A DNA stretch of 64,000 nucleotides from SPCO01 sp964579825 (GCA_964579825.1 CAZOHT010000002.1:62001-126000); one strand, 5' to 3'; positions 26,344 to 34,873 are shown, counted from the first letter of the stretch. The notes: generated by a model not told the origin, from the letters alone. Translations and numbers: made by a program.

Positions 26344-27743
26344 GCGTCTCGGTCGACGGGTTGACCGTCCGCTATCCGGGTCGCACCGACCCGGCGCTCA
26401 CCGATGTGACCGTGTCGGTGGCGCCTGGGGAGGTCCTCGGTGTCACCGGCCGGACCGGTGCCGGCAAGTCGACCCTGGCGCTGGCACTCGCCGGGTTCAT
26501 CCCGCGCGTCGTTCGCGCGACGACCGCCGGCTCGGTCCGTGCGGATGGCGTGGATGCGCTGACGTCGGCGCCGGGCGCCATGCTCGGCCACTGCGGGATC
26601 GTCTTCTCATCGGCCGCCGACCAGCTGTCCGGCTCGAAGCTGACCGTTCGCGAAGAGCTGGCGTTCGGCCTCGAGAACCTCGGCGTCCCGCGCGCGGACA
26701 TGGACCCGCGCATCGATGCGGTCATGGACCGCCTCGGGATCGCCCATCTCGCGGCGCGCGACCCAGGGTCCCTGTCCGGCGGGGAGCGACAGCGCGTCGC
26801 GATCGCCGGCATCGTCGTCATGGCGCCGCGCGTCCTCGTCGTCGACGAACCGACCGCCGAGCTGGATCCGGATGGGACGAACGCCGTGGCGGCGGTACTC
26901 GCCGGCCTCGCCGACTTCGGGACCACACTGGTCGCCATCGAGCACGCGCGATCGATCCTCGACCGGTGCGATCGGCTCATCACGATCGACGGGGGCCGCA
27001 TCGTGGACACGCCCCCGCCGGCAGCGACGACCGATGCGCTCGAGTGGTCGGTCGGCCGGGGTCGAGCGGGCGTCGGCGCCGGCTTCGACCACGTCTCGTT
27101 TCGCTATCCCGACGGCCCCGAAGCGCTCCGGGACGTGACGCTCGACCTTCCGGCTGGTGAGGCCGTCGCCATCGTCGGCCCGAATGGCTCGGGCAAGACG
27201 ACGCTCGCCAAGCACCTCGTCGGCCTGCTCCGACCGACCGCCGGCACCGTGCGGCTCGACGGCGGCGATACGGTGGCGAGGTCCATCGCGGACCTCGCCC
27301 AGACCGTCGGGTTCGCCTTCCAGGACCCGGGCGACCAGCTGTTCGAGCGGACCGTGGCGCGCGAGGTCGCCTTCGGGCCCAGGCAGCTCGGCCGGTCGCC
27401 GGCTGAGACGGCCGCGGCCGTGGAGGCGGCCGTCGTGCTGACCGGCCTGGGGTCGGAGCGCGACACGAACCCGTACGACCTGGGCCGTCCCGTCCGCAAG
27501 CTCGTGGCTCTCGCCGGCGTCCTCGCCATGGATCCGGCGCTGCTGGTCCTGGACGAGCCGACGACCGGCCAGGACCCCGAGGGAACCGAGCGCGTCGGGC
27601 GGGTCGTCGAGGCCATGCAGGCTGCCGGGCGTACCGTGATCGCGATCACCCACGATGCCGCGTTCGCGGAGCGGTGGTTCGACCGGACCGTGGTCATGGA
27701 TGCGGGTCGGGTGGTGGAGGACCGCCGACGACCAGGAGCATGA
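26340..27743 (+). CDS. ecfA: ECF transporter ATPase, two ABC domains fused (EcfA1-EcfA2 type)
   Basis: A 467-residue protein. Domain 1 has Walker A GRTGAGKST, signature LSGGERQRVAIAG and Walker B VLVVDEPTAELDP. Domain 2 (from about 245) has Walker A GPNGSGKTT, Q-loop FQDPGDQLF and Walker B LLVLDEPTTGQDP, but its signature reads DLGRPVRKLVALAG in place of LSGGQ. One of the two composite ATP sites should therefore be altered. The ATG overlaps the EcfT stop (ATGA). The 3' end overlaps a convergent membrane-protein gene by 50 nt. Confidence 0.94.
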   Translation: MSVSVDGLTVRYPGRTDPALTDVTVSVAPGEVLGVTGRTGAGKSTLALALAGFIPRVVRATTAGSVRADGVDALTSAPGAMLGHCGIVFSSAADQLSGSKLTVREELAFGLENLGVPRADMDPRIDAVMDRLGIAHLAARDPGSLSGGERQRVAIAGIVVMAPRVLVVDEPTAELDPDGTNAVAAVLAGLADFGTTLVAIEHARSILDRCDRLITIDGGRIVDTPPPAATTDALEWSVGRGRAGVGAGFDHVSFRYPDGPEALRDVTLDLPAGEAVAIVGPNGSGKTTLAKHLVGLLRPTAGTVRLDGGDTVARSIADLAQTVGFAFQDPGDQLFERTVAREVAFGPRQLGRSPAETAAAVEAAVVLTGLGSERDTNPYDLGRPVRKLVALAGVLAMDPALLVLDEPTTGQDPEGTERVGRVVEAMQAAGRTVIAITHDAAFAERWFDRTVVMDAGRVVEDRRRPGA

Positions 27744-28101
27744 ACGATGTCTCGACGACATCGATGCCGGCGATGACCAGCGCGACGATCAACGGCAGCG
27801 GACTCCCGAGCGCCCAGCCCGCCGCGGCCGCGAAGGCGGCCACCGCCAGGAACGACAGCCGCACCCCGCGGATCAGGCGTCGGATGTCCTGCTCGCCGGC
27901 GCTCAACGCGACGAGCCCGCGGGTCAGCAGCACGACGCCCAGCGCGACCGATCCTCCGATCAGCGCCGCTCGGACGATCGCCGGCGGTTCGACGACCGCG
28001 GCGACGACGTCCGAGGCGAGCCCGAGCGCCGTCCCGAGGACGACCGCCAGCACGCCCGCCCCGATGGCCAGCGCCGCCGCGACACGAGGCCGCACCGTCA
28101 C
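27694..28101 (-). CDS. Small membrane protein of unknown function
   Basis: 135 residues with four hydrophobic helices (about 8-28, 41-61, 76-94, 100-120). The GTG start is chosen from a GTGA overlap with the stop of the upstream JAMM protease gene. It ends inside the 3' end of the convergent EcfA gene. I recognise no family; translational coupling to the protease is the only clue. Confidence 0.65.
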   Translation of the reverse strand: MTVRPRVAAALAIGAGVLAVVLGTALGLASDVVAAVVEPPAIVRAALIGGSVALGVVLLTRGLVALSAGEQDIRRLIRGVRLSFLAVAAFAAAAGWALGSPLPLIVALVIAGIDVVETSFMLLVVGGPPPPDPHP

Positions 28102-28553
28102 GTCAGGGGGACCTCGGCCACTTCGCCGTCGAGGATCCGCCACGCCCGCAGGCTCGGCTCGCCACTGACCGGGTCCGCCTCGTCGTCGCTCAGCGAGACG
28201 AGCAGGTACAGCGAGTCCGGGTAGAACGCGAGCCCGACGTCGGTCGGCGACGGGACGGCCGGGGTGTGCGTGTGCGAGTGGACGATGCCCCAGAAGACCT
28301 CGTCGGCGTCGTCGGTCGCGATGGTCAGGCGCAGCAGGTCCTCGGGGTCGATCTCGTAGCGGTACGGCGAGGCTGCCTTGTTGCGGGTCGCCTCGAACCG
28401 GAGGGCCACGCCACCGTCGGCAGCCGGAGCGTCGCCCACGATCAGCCCGCAGGCCTCATTCGGGTACTCGGCGCGAGCATGGGCCACGATCGCGTCCCGG
28501 ATGGGCGCCGGCACCGAGACCGGCTGCCGCCCGAACGCGTCACCAGATGACAT
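28098..28553 (-). CDS. mec: JAMM/Mov34 metalloprotease, probable CysO-cysteine hydrolase
   Basis: A 151-residue M67-family protein with the full JAMM zinc site: E33, H92-x-H94, S102 and D105 (HSHTHTPAVPSPTD). In Mycobacterium tuberculosis the homologous Mec releases cysteine from the C terminus of the sulfur carrier CysO. CysM, CysO and a MoeZ-like activase are encoded upstream here, so the same role is likely. The start overlaps the end of the PIN toxin gene by 14 nt; a toxin-antitoxin pair separates it from cysM. Stop overlaps the next gene (GTGA). Confidence 0.88.
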   Translation of the reverse strand: MSSGDAFGRQPVSVPAPIRDAIVAHARAEYPNEACGLIVGDAPAADGGVALRFEATRNKAASPYRYEIDPEDLLRLTIATDDADEVFWGIVHSHTHTPAVPSPTDVGLAFYPDSLYLLVSLSDDEADPVSGEPSLRAWRILDGEVAEVPLT

Positions 28554-28944
28554 CGACGTCTCCGGCCTGGTTCGCGAACGCGCGCAACCGCTCGTCCTTC
28601 GATACGAGGGGCACCCGGAGATCCAGGGCCGTGCCGTAGATGAGCCGATCGATGGGGTCTCCGGGGAACGCCTGACGATCGAGGAGGCCGGCCCGGACCG
28701 CGGCTTCCGGGCTGAGGGCCGCGACCGACACACGCGGTTCCCGCAGCAACCGTCCGATCCAGAGGGCCGGCTCGCGATCGAGCACGATCCGCTCCTGTCG
28801 TGCCAGCGTCGTGATCTCCCAGCAGGTCAACGGGCTGATCCACAGCACATCGGCCCCCTCGATGGCGCGTTCCGCCACCGCGGACAGGCGCCCCGAATCG
28901 GCCTGCCACCAGAGGACCGCATGCGTGTCCAACAGGACGGTCAC
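28540..28944 (-). CDS. PIN-domain toxin (VapC-like ribonuclease)
   Basis: A 134-residue PIN domain with the acidic residues of the active site: D6 (LLDTHAVLWW), E43 (CWEITTLA), D96/D99 (GDPIDRLIYGTAL) and D117 in SKDERL. Family members are Mg2+-dependent RNases held in check by a cognate antitoxin. The GTG start overlaps the antitoxin stop (GTGA), the normal type II arrangement. The 3' end runs 14 nt into mec. Confidence 0.92.
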   Translation of the reverse strand: MTVLLDTHAVLWWQADSGRLSAVAERAIEGADVLWISPLTCWEITTLARQERIVLDREPALWIGRLLREPRVSVAALSPEAAVRAGLLDRQAFPGDPIDRLIYGTALDLRVPLVSKDERLRAFANQAGDVDVIW

Positions 28945-29186
28945 GACAGCTCGGGTTCAGCGTCCCAACGTTCGCCGGTGGAGTAGTAGGCCTCGTCGTC
29001 CTCGGCCACCAGGGTCACGCTGCCCTTGAGCGAGCCGCCGTATCCGGTCGAGTCCGCAGGCACGACGCGTGCGACCGGGCGACCGTGCTTGGTGACGACG
29101 AAGGAGACCTTCATCTCGTCCACCTGGTCCAGGATGGCCAGGCACTCCGCCTTGAATCGACTTGCCATGATGGTGCGATCAGCCAC
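28941..29186 (-). CDS. Phd/YefM-type antitoxin
   Basis: An 81-residue protein. The N-terminal half resembles Phd/YefM: MASRFKAECLAILDQVDE and VVTKHGRPVARVVP. The acidic C-terminal tail would bind the toxin. GTG 29186 is chosen over ATG 29168 because GGAGG lies 5 nt before it. A 26-bp palindrome 13 nt upstream is the likely autoregulatory operator. Confidence 0.9.
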   Translation of the reverse strand: MADRTIMASRFKAECLAILDQVDEMKVSFVVTKHGRPVARVVPADSTGYGGSLKGSVTLVAEDDEAYYSTGERWDAEPELS

Positions 29187-29199
29187 GATGACCTCCGTC

Positions 29200-29225
29200 T
29201 GACCAATGACTATAGTCAGTGGTCA
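29200..29225. promoter_or_regulatory. 26-bp palindromic operator of the toxin-antitoxin pair
   Basis: Near-perfect inverted repeat: TGACCA, then TGACTATAGTCA in the centre, then TGGTCA, with only positions 7 and 20 unpaired. It lies between the cysM stop (29245) and the antitoxin GTG (29186). Type II antitoxins usually bind such palindromes to repress their own operon. Confidence 0.8.
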
Positions 29226-29244
29226 TATCGACGTCAACGGCCGC

Positions 29245-30300
29245 TCACCACCAGTTGACGCCGCCCTCGAGCGCGTCGCCCATCTCGTCCAGGTTCGTGG
29301 AGAACGTGCCGGCCGAGAGGTACTTCCACCCCCCATCCGGCAGGAGCGCGACGATCGTGCCGCGCGCCATCGTCTGCGCCTCACGCGCCGCGGCGACCAG
29401 CACCGCGCCACAGGACGGTCCGGCGAAGATGCCTTCCTTGAAGACCAGGTCGCGCAGCGCCGCGATCGCGTCGCGGTTCGAGATCAGGTACTTCGCGTCG
29501 ATCAGGTCCGGCTCGAAGATCTCGGGCACGAACCCCTCCTCGAGCGAGCGCAGGCCCTGGACCAGTTCGCCGGGGAGTGGCTCGGCAGCGACCACTCGGA
29601 CGCCCGGCTTGCGCTCGTGGAGGAAGCGCGACACGCCCATCAGCGTCCCGGACGTGCCCATCCCGGCGACGAACACGTCGATCTCCGGGCAATCGGCGAG
29701 GATCTCGGGACCGGTCGTCTCGTAGTGGGCGAGGGCGTTGGCCGGGTTGCCGTACTGGTACGGCATGACGAACCGCTCGTCCTTGCCGACGAGGTGCTTG
29801 GCCAGGGCGATGGCGCCATTGGACCCGAGCGAGCCGGGCGAGTCGATGACCTCCGCGCCGTACAGCGCCGCCATCTGGCGCCGCTCGTTGGTGACGTTGT
29901 CGGGCATGACCAGGGCCACGCGGTACCCCTTGCGCCGCCCGATCATCGCCAGCGCGATCCCCGTGTTGCCCGACGTCGGCTCCAGGATGATCGAGCCCTC
30001 ATGGAGCAGGCCGCGCGTCTCCAGGTCCTCGATCAGGTACTTGGCGACGCGGTCCTTGACCGATCCCGTCGGGTTGAGCATCTCCAGCTTGGCGAAGATG
30101 CGAACGTTCGGGTTGGGCGACATGCGCGGGATCTCGACGAGCGGCGTGAAGCCGATCGCGTCGAGGATGCTGTCGTAGCGCCCGCCGTGCGGTTCGAGTG
30201 CCTCGTGCGCGTGTGCGTGCAGGTGATCCGGGTGCGTGGCACGGTCCGGATCGCGCCCGTCGGCGTCATCGTCCAGCGGCCGCAGGACCGCCACGGTCAT
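29245..30300 (-). CDS. cysM: Cysteine synthase, CysO-dependent type
   Basis: A 351-residue fold-type II PLP enzyme. A 45-residue His/Asp-rich N-terminal extension precedes the catalytic core with NPTGSVKDR (PLP lysine), EPTSGNTGIAL and the phosphate loop GTSGTLMG. The C terminus ends GGVNWW, a tail like that of CysM enzymes that accept a protein-bound thiocarboxylate. The ATG overlaps the CysO stop (ATGA), so sulfur most likely comes from CysO-COSH with O-phosphoserine as acceptor, as in mycobacteria. Ordinary O-acetylserine sulfhydrylase activity is the alternative. Confidence 0.9.
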   Translation of the reverse strand: MTVAVLRPLDDDADGRDPDRATHPDHLHAHAHEALEPHGGRYDSILDAIGFTPLVEIPRMSPNPNVRIFAKLEMLNPTGSVKDRVAKYLIEDLETRGLLHEGSIILEPTSGNTGIALAMIGRRKGYRVALVMPDNVTNERRQMAALYGAEVIDSPGSLGSNGAIALAKHLVGKDERFVMPYQYGNPANALAHYETTGPEILADCPEIDVFVAGMGTSGTLMGVSRFLHERKPGVRVVAAEPLPGELVQGLRSLEEGFVPEIFEPDLIDAKYLISNRDAIAALRDLVFKEGIFAGPSCGAVLVAAAREAQTMARGTIVALLPDGGWKYLSAGTFSTNLDEMGDALEGGVNWW

Positions 30301-30569
30301 CCGCCTGCCATCGCGGGCAGGAGGCGCACTTCGTCGTTCGAGGCGACCGGCGTCTCCAACCCGGCGAGGTACCGAACGTCCTGCCCGTTGACGTACACGT
30401 TCACGAACCGATTGAGGTCGCCGTCCGGCGTGAGGAGCTGCGACCCGAGGGCCGGATGGTCCTCGACGAGGGTCGTCACGACCGCCCGGATCGAATCGCC
30501 CGGGACCTCGATCGACTTGACCCCGCCGACGTTCGCGCGCAGGACCGACGGGATGAAGACCGTGCTCAT
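30297..30569 (-). CDS. cysO: CysO-like ubiquitin-fold sulfur carrier
   Basis: A 90-residue MoaD/ThiS-family protein ending in LLPAMAGG; the C-terminal diglycine is what the activating enzyme adenylates and converts to a thiocarboxylate. It starts inside the stop of the MoeZ-like gene and overlaps cysM, so the three are translated together. Context points to cysteine synthesis rather than molybdopterin or thiamine. Confidence 0.92.
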   Translation of the reverse strand: MSTVFIPSVLRANVGGVKSIEVPGDSIRAVVTTLVEDHPALGSQLLTPDGDLNRFVNVYVNGQDVRYLAGLETPVASNDEVRLLPAMAGG

Positions 30570-31807
30570 GCGCGGGCCTCCCCGACCGGGCTGGCGGTCC
30601 CGAGCGGGGCACCGAACCCGGTCCCGCCCAGCAGGAACGGGGCATCGCCACCGACCGCGGCCGTGGCCAGCGGCCGGCCGGCGGCGCGAGCCTCCACGGC
30701 CGCATCGCTGCAGACCGGGCAGTTCGGGTCGCGGCGGAGCTTCAGTTCGGTGAACTCGGTCTCGAGGGCATCGAACAGCAGGAGCCGGCCGGACAGTGTC
30801 TCGCCGATCCCGAGCAGGACCTTGAGCGCCTCGTTGGCCTGGAGCAGGCCGAGGATGCCGGGGACGACGCCGAGGACGCCCGCCACGGAGCAGCCGGGCG
30901 CGAGCTCGGGCGGTGGCGGGGTCGGGTACAGGCAGCGGTAGCACGGGCCCTCGTACGGGACGAAGGTCGTGAGCTGGCCCTCGAACCGGAAGACGCTGGC
31001 GTGGACGACCGGGATGCCGGCGGCCACCGCGGCGTCGTTCAGCGTGTAGCGGGTCTCGAACGTGTCGGTGCCGTCCAGGATGACGTCGTACCCGGCGATG
31101 AGCCGCTCGACGTTCTCCGGACCGAGCATCTCCTCGTGGGCGACGACCTTGATCTCGGGGTTGAGGGCATTGATGGACTTGCGCGCGGATTCGACCTTGC
31201 GCTCCCCCACCCGGTCGTTCGTGTGGACGATCTGGCGCTGCAGGTTGCTGACGTCGACGACGTCGAAGTCGACGATGCCGATGGTCCCGACGCCGGCGGC
31301 GGCGAGATAGAGCGAGGCCGGCGACCCGAGGCCACCCGCCCCGATGAGGAGCGCCTTCGAGCCGAGCAGCTTCGCCTGGCCGGCGGAGCCGACTTCGGGG
31401 ATGAGCAGGTGCCGGCTGTAGCGCTGCTTCTGCTCCGCGCTGAGGACGACAGGCGTGACGAACTCGAGCCCGGCACCCTTCCACGCCTGGAACCCACCGC
31501 TCATCGAGGCGACATCGGTGTAGCCCATCTCGGCCAGCGTCTGGGCCGCGAACAGCGACCGGACGCCACCCGCGCAGTACAGGACGATGGGCTGGTCGCG
31601 ATCCGGCGCGACCCCTTCGATCTGCTGCTCGATGTAGCTCTTGGAGATATGGGTGGCGCCAGGCAGGTGGCCCTGCTCCCACTCGGACGCCTCGCGGACG
31701 TCGATGACGGTGGCGGCCCCGACGGGGAGTGACTCCACGTCCTGGGCGGTGACTTCTCTGATCTCGGCGCGGGCCTCTCGAAGGAGGTCCGCGTAGGACT
31801 TCGGCAT
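30566..31807 (-). CDS. MoeZ/ThiF-type sulfur-carrier activating enzyme with N-terminal rhodanese domain
   Basis: A 413-residue protein. Residues 15-115 form a rhodanese domain with the active-site cysteine C78 in VLYCAGGVRS. Residues 125-365 form a MoeB/ThiF adenylating domain with GAGGLGSPASLYLAAAGVG (from 156), FDVVDVSNLQRQ, and zinc cysteines in CYRCLYP and CPVC. It would adenylate CysO and then load sulfur from its own persulfide. In MoeZ and MOCS3 the rhodanese is C-terminal; here the order is reversed. ATG 31807 is used because the frame before it has no conserved content. Confidence 0.92.
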   Translation of the reverse strand: MPKSYADLLREARAEIREVTAQDVESLPVGAATVIDVREASEWEQGHLPGATHISKSYIEQQIEGVAPDRDQPIVLYCAGGVRSLFAAQTLAEMGYTDVASMSGGFQAWKGAGLEFVTPVVLSAEQKQRYSRHLLIPEVGSAGQAKLLGSKALLIGAGGLGSPASLYLAAAGVGTIGIVDFDVVDVSNLQRQIVHTNDRVGERKVESARKSINALNPEIKVVAHEEMLGPENVERLIAGYDVILDGTDTFETRYTLNDAAVAAGIPVVHASVFRFEGQLTTFVPYEGPCYRCLYPTPPPPELAPGCSVAGVLGVVPGILGLLQANEALKVLLGIGETLSGRLLLFDALETEFTELKLRRDPNCPVCSDAAVEARAAGRPLATAAVGGDAPFLLGGTGFGAPLGTASPVGEARA

Positions 31808-32007
31808 GGGGCTGATGAGCTCCGATGGTCGACGGGCTGACGCCGGGATGACGTCAGGGCGGTGGACGGTCCAGCCGTCCATTCGGTGGAAGGGCTCGAG
31901 CGGACTGCGCCCGAGACGTGGGTTCGTGCCGGCTCAGGCCGGCCGGCGACACCTGCAGCGGCGCTCGATCCGAAGGCCCTCGCCTCGGGGGCGCTCGATC
32001 CGGGCGG

Positions 32008-32418
32008 TCATGCGCTGGTCGCCTCGGTGGCCGCCGTGGCCGCCGGGGTCGCGCCCAGATCGGCGAGGACATGCTGGAGGCTGTCGTGGCTGAGCATCGC
32101 GCACTTGAGTCGGGCCGGGCTGATCTCGATGCCGAGCAGGTCGAGCAGGTCGTCCGCGCGGATGCCCGCGACCTCGGACAACGGCTTGCCCTTGATCTCG
32201 TCGGTCAGCAACGAGGCGCTGGCCTGGCTGATCGCGCAGCCACGACCCGTGAATCCGACCCGGTCCACGACGCCATCGGTGACGCCGATCATCAGGGTGA
32301 TCCGGTCGCCGCACAGCGGGTTGGCACCCTCGTACGACGCGTCGGCGTCCTCGACGACCCCGAAGTTGTGGGGCCGCCGGTAGTGCTCGAGGATGTAGTC
32401 GCGATACAGGTCGTCCAT
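32008..32418 (-). CDS. sufU: SufU iron-sulfur cluster assembly scaffold/sulfurtransferase
   Basis: A 136-residue SufU with DLYRDYILEHYRRPHNFG and the three ligating cysteines in NPLCGDR, GRGCAIS and RLKCAML. SufU accepts sulfur from SufS with zinc bound at these cysteines. It is separated by about 3.7 kb from SufS and SufC, which is unusual because the three normally adjoin. A TAGACT box (32429..32434, minus strand) lies 10 nt upstream, so it probably has its own promoter. Confidence 0.93.
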   Translation of the reverse strand: MDDLYRDYILEHYRRPHNFGVVEDADASYEGANPLCGDRITLMIGVTDGVVDRVGFTGRGCAISQASASLLTDEIKGKPLSEVAGIRADDLLDLLGIEISPARLKCAMLSHDSLQHVLADLGATPAATAATEATSA

Positions 32419-32786
32419 TCGACCTCGAAGTCTAGCGCGAATGTCCAATCCCGACCATCTGACTCGGGATTGGTTCGAGGCACGCGCCCCGGCCGCCCCG
32501 GCCGCGCCCCGTCTGACGCGCCTCAGATGCACTTCCTTGACGAGCGCCTCATGGACCGATGGCCAGGATGCGGACCGGCCGGGGTTCGGGCCAGCTCCAG
32601 GCTCAGCTGTCGAGATCATGCATCTGGGGGACGCACAGCCGCCGGCCCGACCGGTGGCGGGGCGGTGTCCGATCACCGCAGGCGATCACCCCGGGCGATG
32701 GCGCGACCGCGTGACCGTTGGCGGCCCTCGCCGGTACGAAGCGGTGGGGACCATTCCGTGGCGGCGCGACGTATCGTCACGGTCCG
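32419..32786. repeat. Intergenic region containing a CAGATGC...GCATCTG element (copy 2)
   Basis: 368 bp between divergent sufU and an unknown gene. Bases 32524..32637 (114 bp) start CAGATGC and end GCATCTG and share their right end with the element at 14583..14670. No convincing gene was found. TATCGT at 32772..32777 may be the -10 box of the plus-strand gene. Confidence 0.4.
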
Positions 32787-34055
32787 GTGGCGACCCAGCT
32801 CCTTCTCCCCCACTCGATCCAGCTCGACGGGCAGGCATCGCGCCGCGGCCTCATCCCGCGGATGCCGCCCGGTGACCGCCTGCTCACGGACATCGAGACC
32901 TGGGTTCGGGCGGACTACGCCGACCAGGTCCGGACGACGACGCGCCGCTCGCTCGGCGATCACGGGGCGGAACTGACGCTCGGTCTGCACCCGGCGGCCC
33001 GCGACCTGGTCATCACCGCGACGGACGGCGGCAAGGTCGGAGTCGCGGCGGAGACCGCGGCCGCAGGGCCCGGGTATCACCGGTTCATCGGGCGGCTGCT
33101 GGAGCGGATGGCCGAGGCACACGACCTCGAATGGTCGAGCGATGAGGCCGATCGCTTCGCCTTCGCCGACCGCACGACCGTCGAGCGCGCCTACATGGGT
33201 TGGCTCGGTCCGGCCCTCGGGCAGGCCCGTGATGCGTGGCGACGGGGTGCCCGGAGCCAGCTGGGTCTATCTGAAGGCACGCGCTTCACCTTCGACGGCG
33301 TGATCGCGACGGCGCTCGGGCCGCGCGACGAGGCGTGGCTGCAGTCGGCCATCGGCGATCCGCGCATCGCCATCGACATCGCGCCATGGTGGGCGGATGC
33401 GCCTGACGCCCGCTACCTGCTCAATCGGGCGCTCGCCCTCATGTGGGTCCAGGTCCGCTGGCGCCGACCGGCGATCGATGACGAGGCCGCGGTCCTCGAG
33501 GACGTCCATCGACTCCTGACGAAGGCATACACGACGGACCCGGATCTGCCCTACCCGTGGCATGCCTGGATGGACCTCGTCTCGAACGCCGGCTTCGATG
33601 ACGCCATGACCCGCCAGGTCATCGCGCGTGCGGCCTCGCTGCCGCCGCCGCCCGTGCTGGTCGGCTATCGACGGCGTGGCGTTCGGATCACCCACGAGGG
33701 CTGGGCGCTGGAGATCCCCGGCGAGTTCGCCGAGCGACGCTCGGCGGAGGAGTGGTGGGGCGGCGGACCGGGCCGGCAGGTCACCCTGGCCGCCGTGCCG
33801 ACCGGCTCCATGACGGCGACCGCGTTCGTCAGCCAGTTCTCGGCCGACCTGGGCCTCGACGCCCTGGCCCATCAGGCGGGCGATCTCGTCGGCCGGGCGC
33901 GGATCGTGTCGGACTCGACTTCCGGCATCGAGGTCGCCGTGCTCGATGGCTACTCCGCGGTGCCGGGCTCCGGCGCGGCCATCCGGATCGAGTTCGACGA
34001 CCCCAGCTACTGGCAGTGGGCCATCGACCTCTGGCGGTCGCTCGCGCCAGGCTGA
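32787..34055 (+). CDS. Protein of unknown function
   Basis: 422 residues from a GTG, 9 nt after TATCGT. There is no signal peptide or membrane segment. The sequence is rich in Trp and Arg, with WGGGPGRQVTL and DDPSYWQWAIDLWRSL near the C terminus. I recognise no family. Codon use is like its neighbours, the length is substantial, and a lipoprotein gene follows 80 nt later on the same strand, so it looks real. Confidence 0.7.
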   Translation: MATQLLLPHSIQLDGQASRRGLIPRMPPGDRLLTDIETWVRADYADQVRTTTRRSLGDHGAELTLGLHPAARDLVITATDGGKVGVAAETAAAGPGYHRFIGRLLERMAEAHDLEWSSDEADRFAFADRTTVERAYMGWLGPALGQARDAWRRGARSQLGLSEGTRFTFDGVIATALGPRDEAWLQSAIGDPRIAIDIAPWWADAPDARYLLNRALALMWVQVRWRRPAIDDEAAVLEDVHRLLTKAYTTDPDLPYPWHAWMDLVSNAGFDDAMTRQVIARAASLPPPPVLVGYRRRGVRITHEGWALEIPGEFAERRSAEEWWGGGPGRQVTLAAVPTGSMTATAFVSQFSADLGLDALAHQAGDLVGRARIVSDSTSGIEVAVLDGYSAVPGSGAAIRIEFDDPSYWQWAIDLWRSLAPG

Positions 34056-34135
34056 TCGTTCGTTTCGGGGAGTGGGCGGCCCGACGGCCACGCGATGGAT
34101 CCGCGGCTATCATGCGCGCCGAGAGGAGATCAGCC

Positions 34136-34846
34136 GTGCCGATCCGACCGTTCGCGCCTCGCGTGGTCGTCCTGACCACCCTCTGCCTGGTCGCGTTCAG
34201 CGTGCTCGCGTGCGACGAAGCCGTGGTCGAGGATCCCGTCACGCCGTCGCCGGCCGCGACCCGCGCCGACGTGGCGACCCCGCCGCCGGCGTCCCAGGTC
34301 GCCGTCGACAACAGCCTCGGCGCGTGGAGGTCCGGACCCGTCTACCTGGTCCCGGCCGTCCAGGAGGCGGTCGTGGCCGCCTGCCGGACCGCGCCGGTCG
34401 GCGGGTTCGGTGGCGGTGACGGCCCGGGCGACCTGCCGGTCGCGGTCGTCGATGCGCGCGGCGTCGGCCGGGTGACCGTGGTCTTCGCGGACGACACGCG
34501 CTGGTCGGCCTGTCTCGCGACGATCGATGCCGACGGGAACGTCGTCGTGACGGCGGCTGGTCAGCCCGGCGACCCGGCCGTCGGACCGGTGGGGGACGAC
34601 GAGATCACGATGGCGGCGATGGAGGTCCTCGACGATCTCGAGGCGGGGCAGCGATCCGTCCTGATCGGGCGGGTCGGCAAGAACGCCTTCGGGACGGTGT
34701 CGGGCTTCGACGACGAGACCTACGTCGATGGCCCGTTCGCCAACGGCTGGTACACGATGTGGTGGCCGGGCAACGTCGAGGCGGCGTCGATCTCGGCGAT
34801 CGACCGCGGCCGGGTCACGATCGGCTCGGTCAACCCGAGGCAGTAG
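34136..34846 (+). CDS. Lipoprotein of unknown function
   Basis: 236 residues. A short basic N terminus, a hydrophobic stretch VVVLTTLCLVAFSVLAC and the lipobox cysteine in VLAC mark it as a lipoprotein; a Pro/Ala/Thr-rich spacer follows. The mature part shows no family I recognise. The GTG at 34136 has GAGGAG 7 nt upstream, better than the ATG at 34112. It probably faces the outside of the membrane. Confidence 0.8.
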   Translation: MPIRPFAPRVVVLTTLCLVAFSVLACDEAVVEDPVTPSPAATRADVATPPPASQVAVDNSLGAWRSGPVYLVPAVQEAVVAACRTAPVGGFGGGDGPGDLPVAVVDARGVGRVTVVFADDTRWSACLATIDADGNVVVTAAGQPGDPAVGPVGDDEITMAAMEVLDDLEAGQRSVLIGRVGKNAFGTVSGFDDETYVDGPFANGWYTMWWPGNVEAASISAIDRGRVTIGSVNPRQ

Positions 34847-34873
34847 TCGAAGCAGGCGGACGACGGTGAAGCG

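Noticed and set aside
32460..32500. Possible tRNA T-loop (GGTTCGAGGC)
   Set aside because: No acceptor or anticodon stems could be folded around it; no tRNA or rRNA gene was found in the window.
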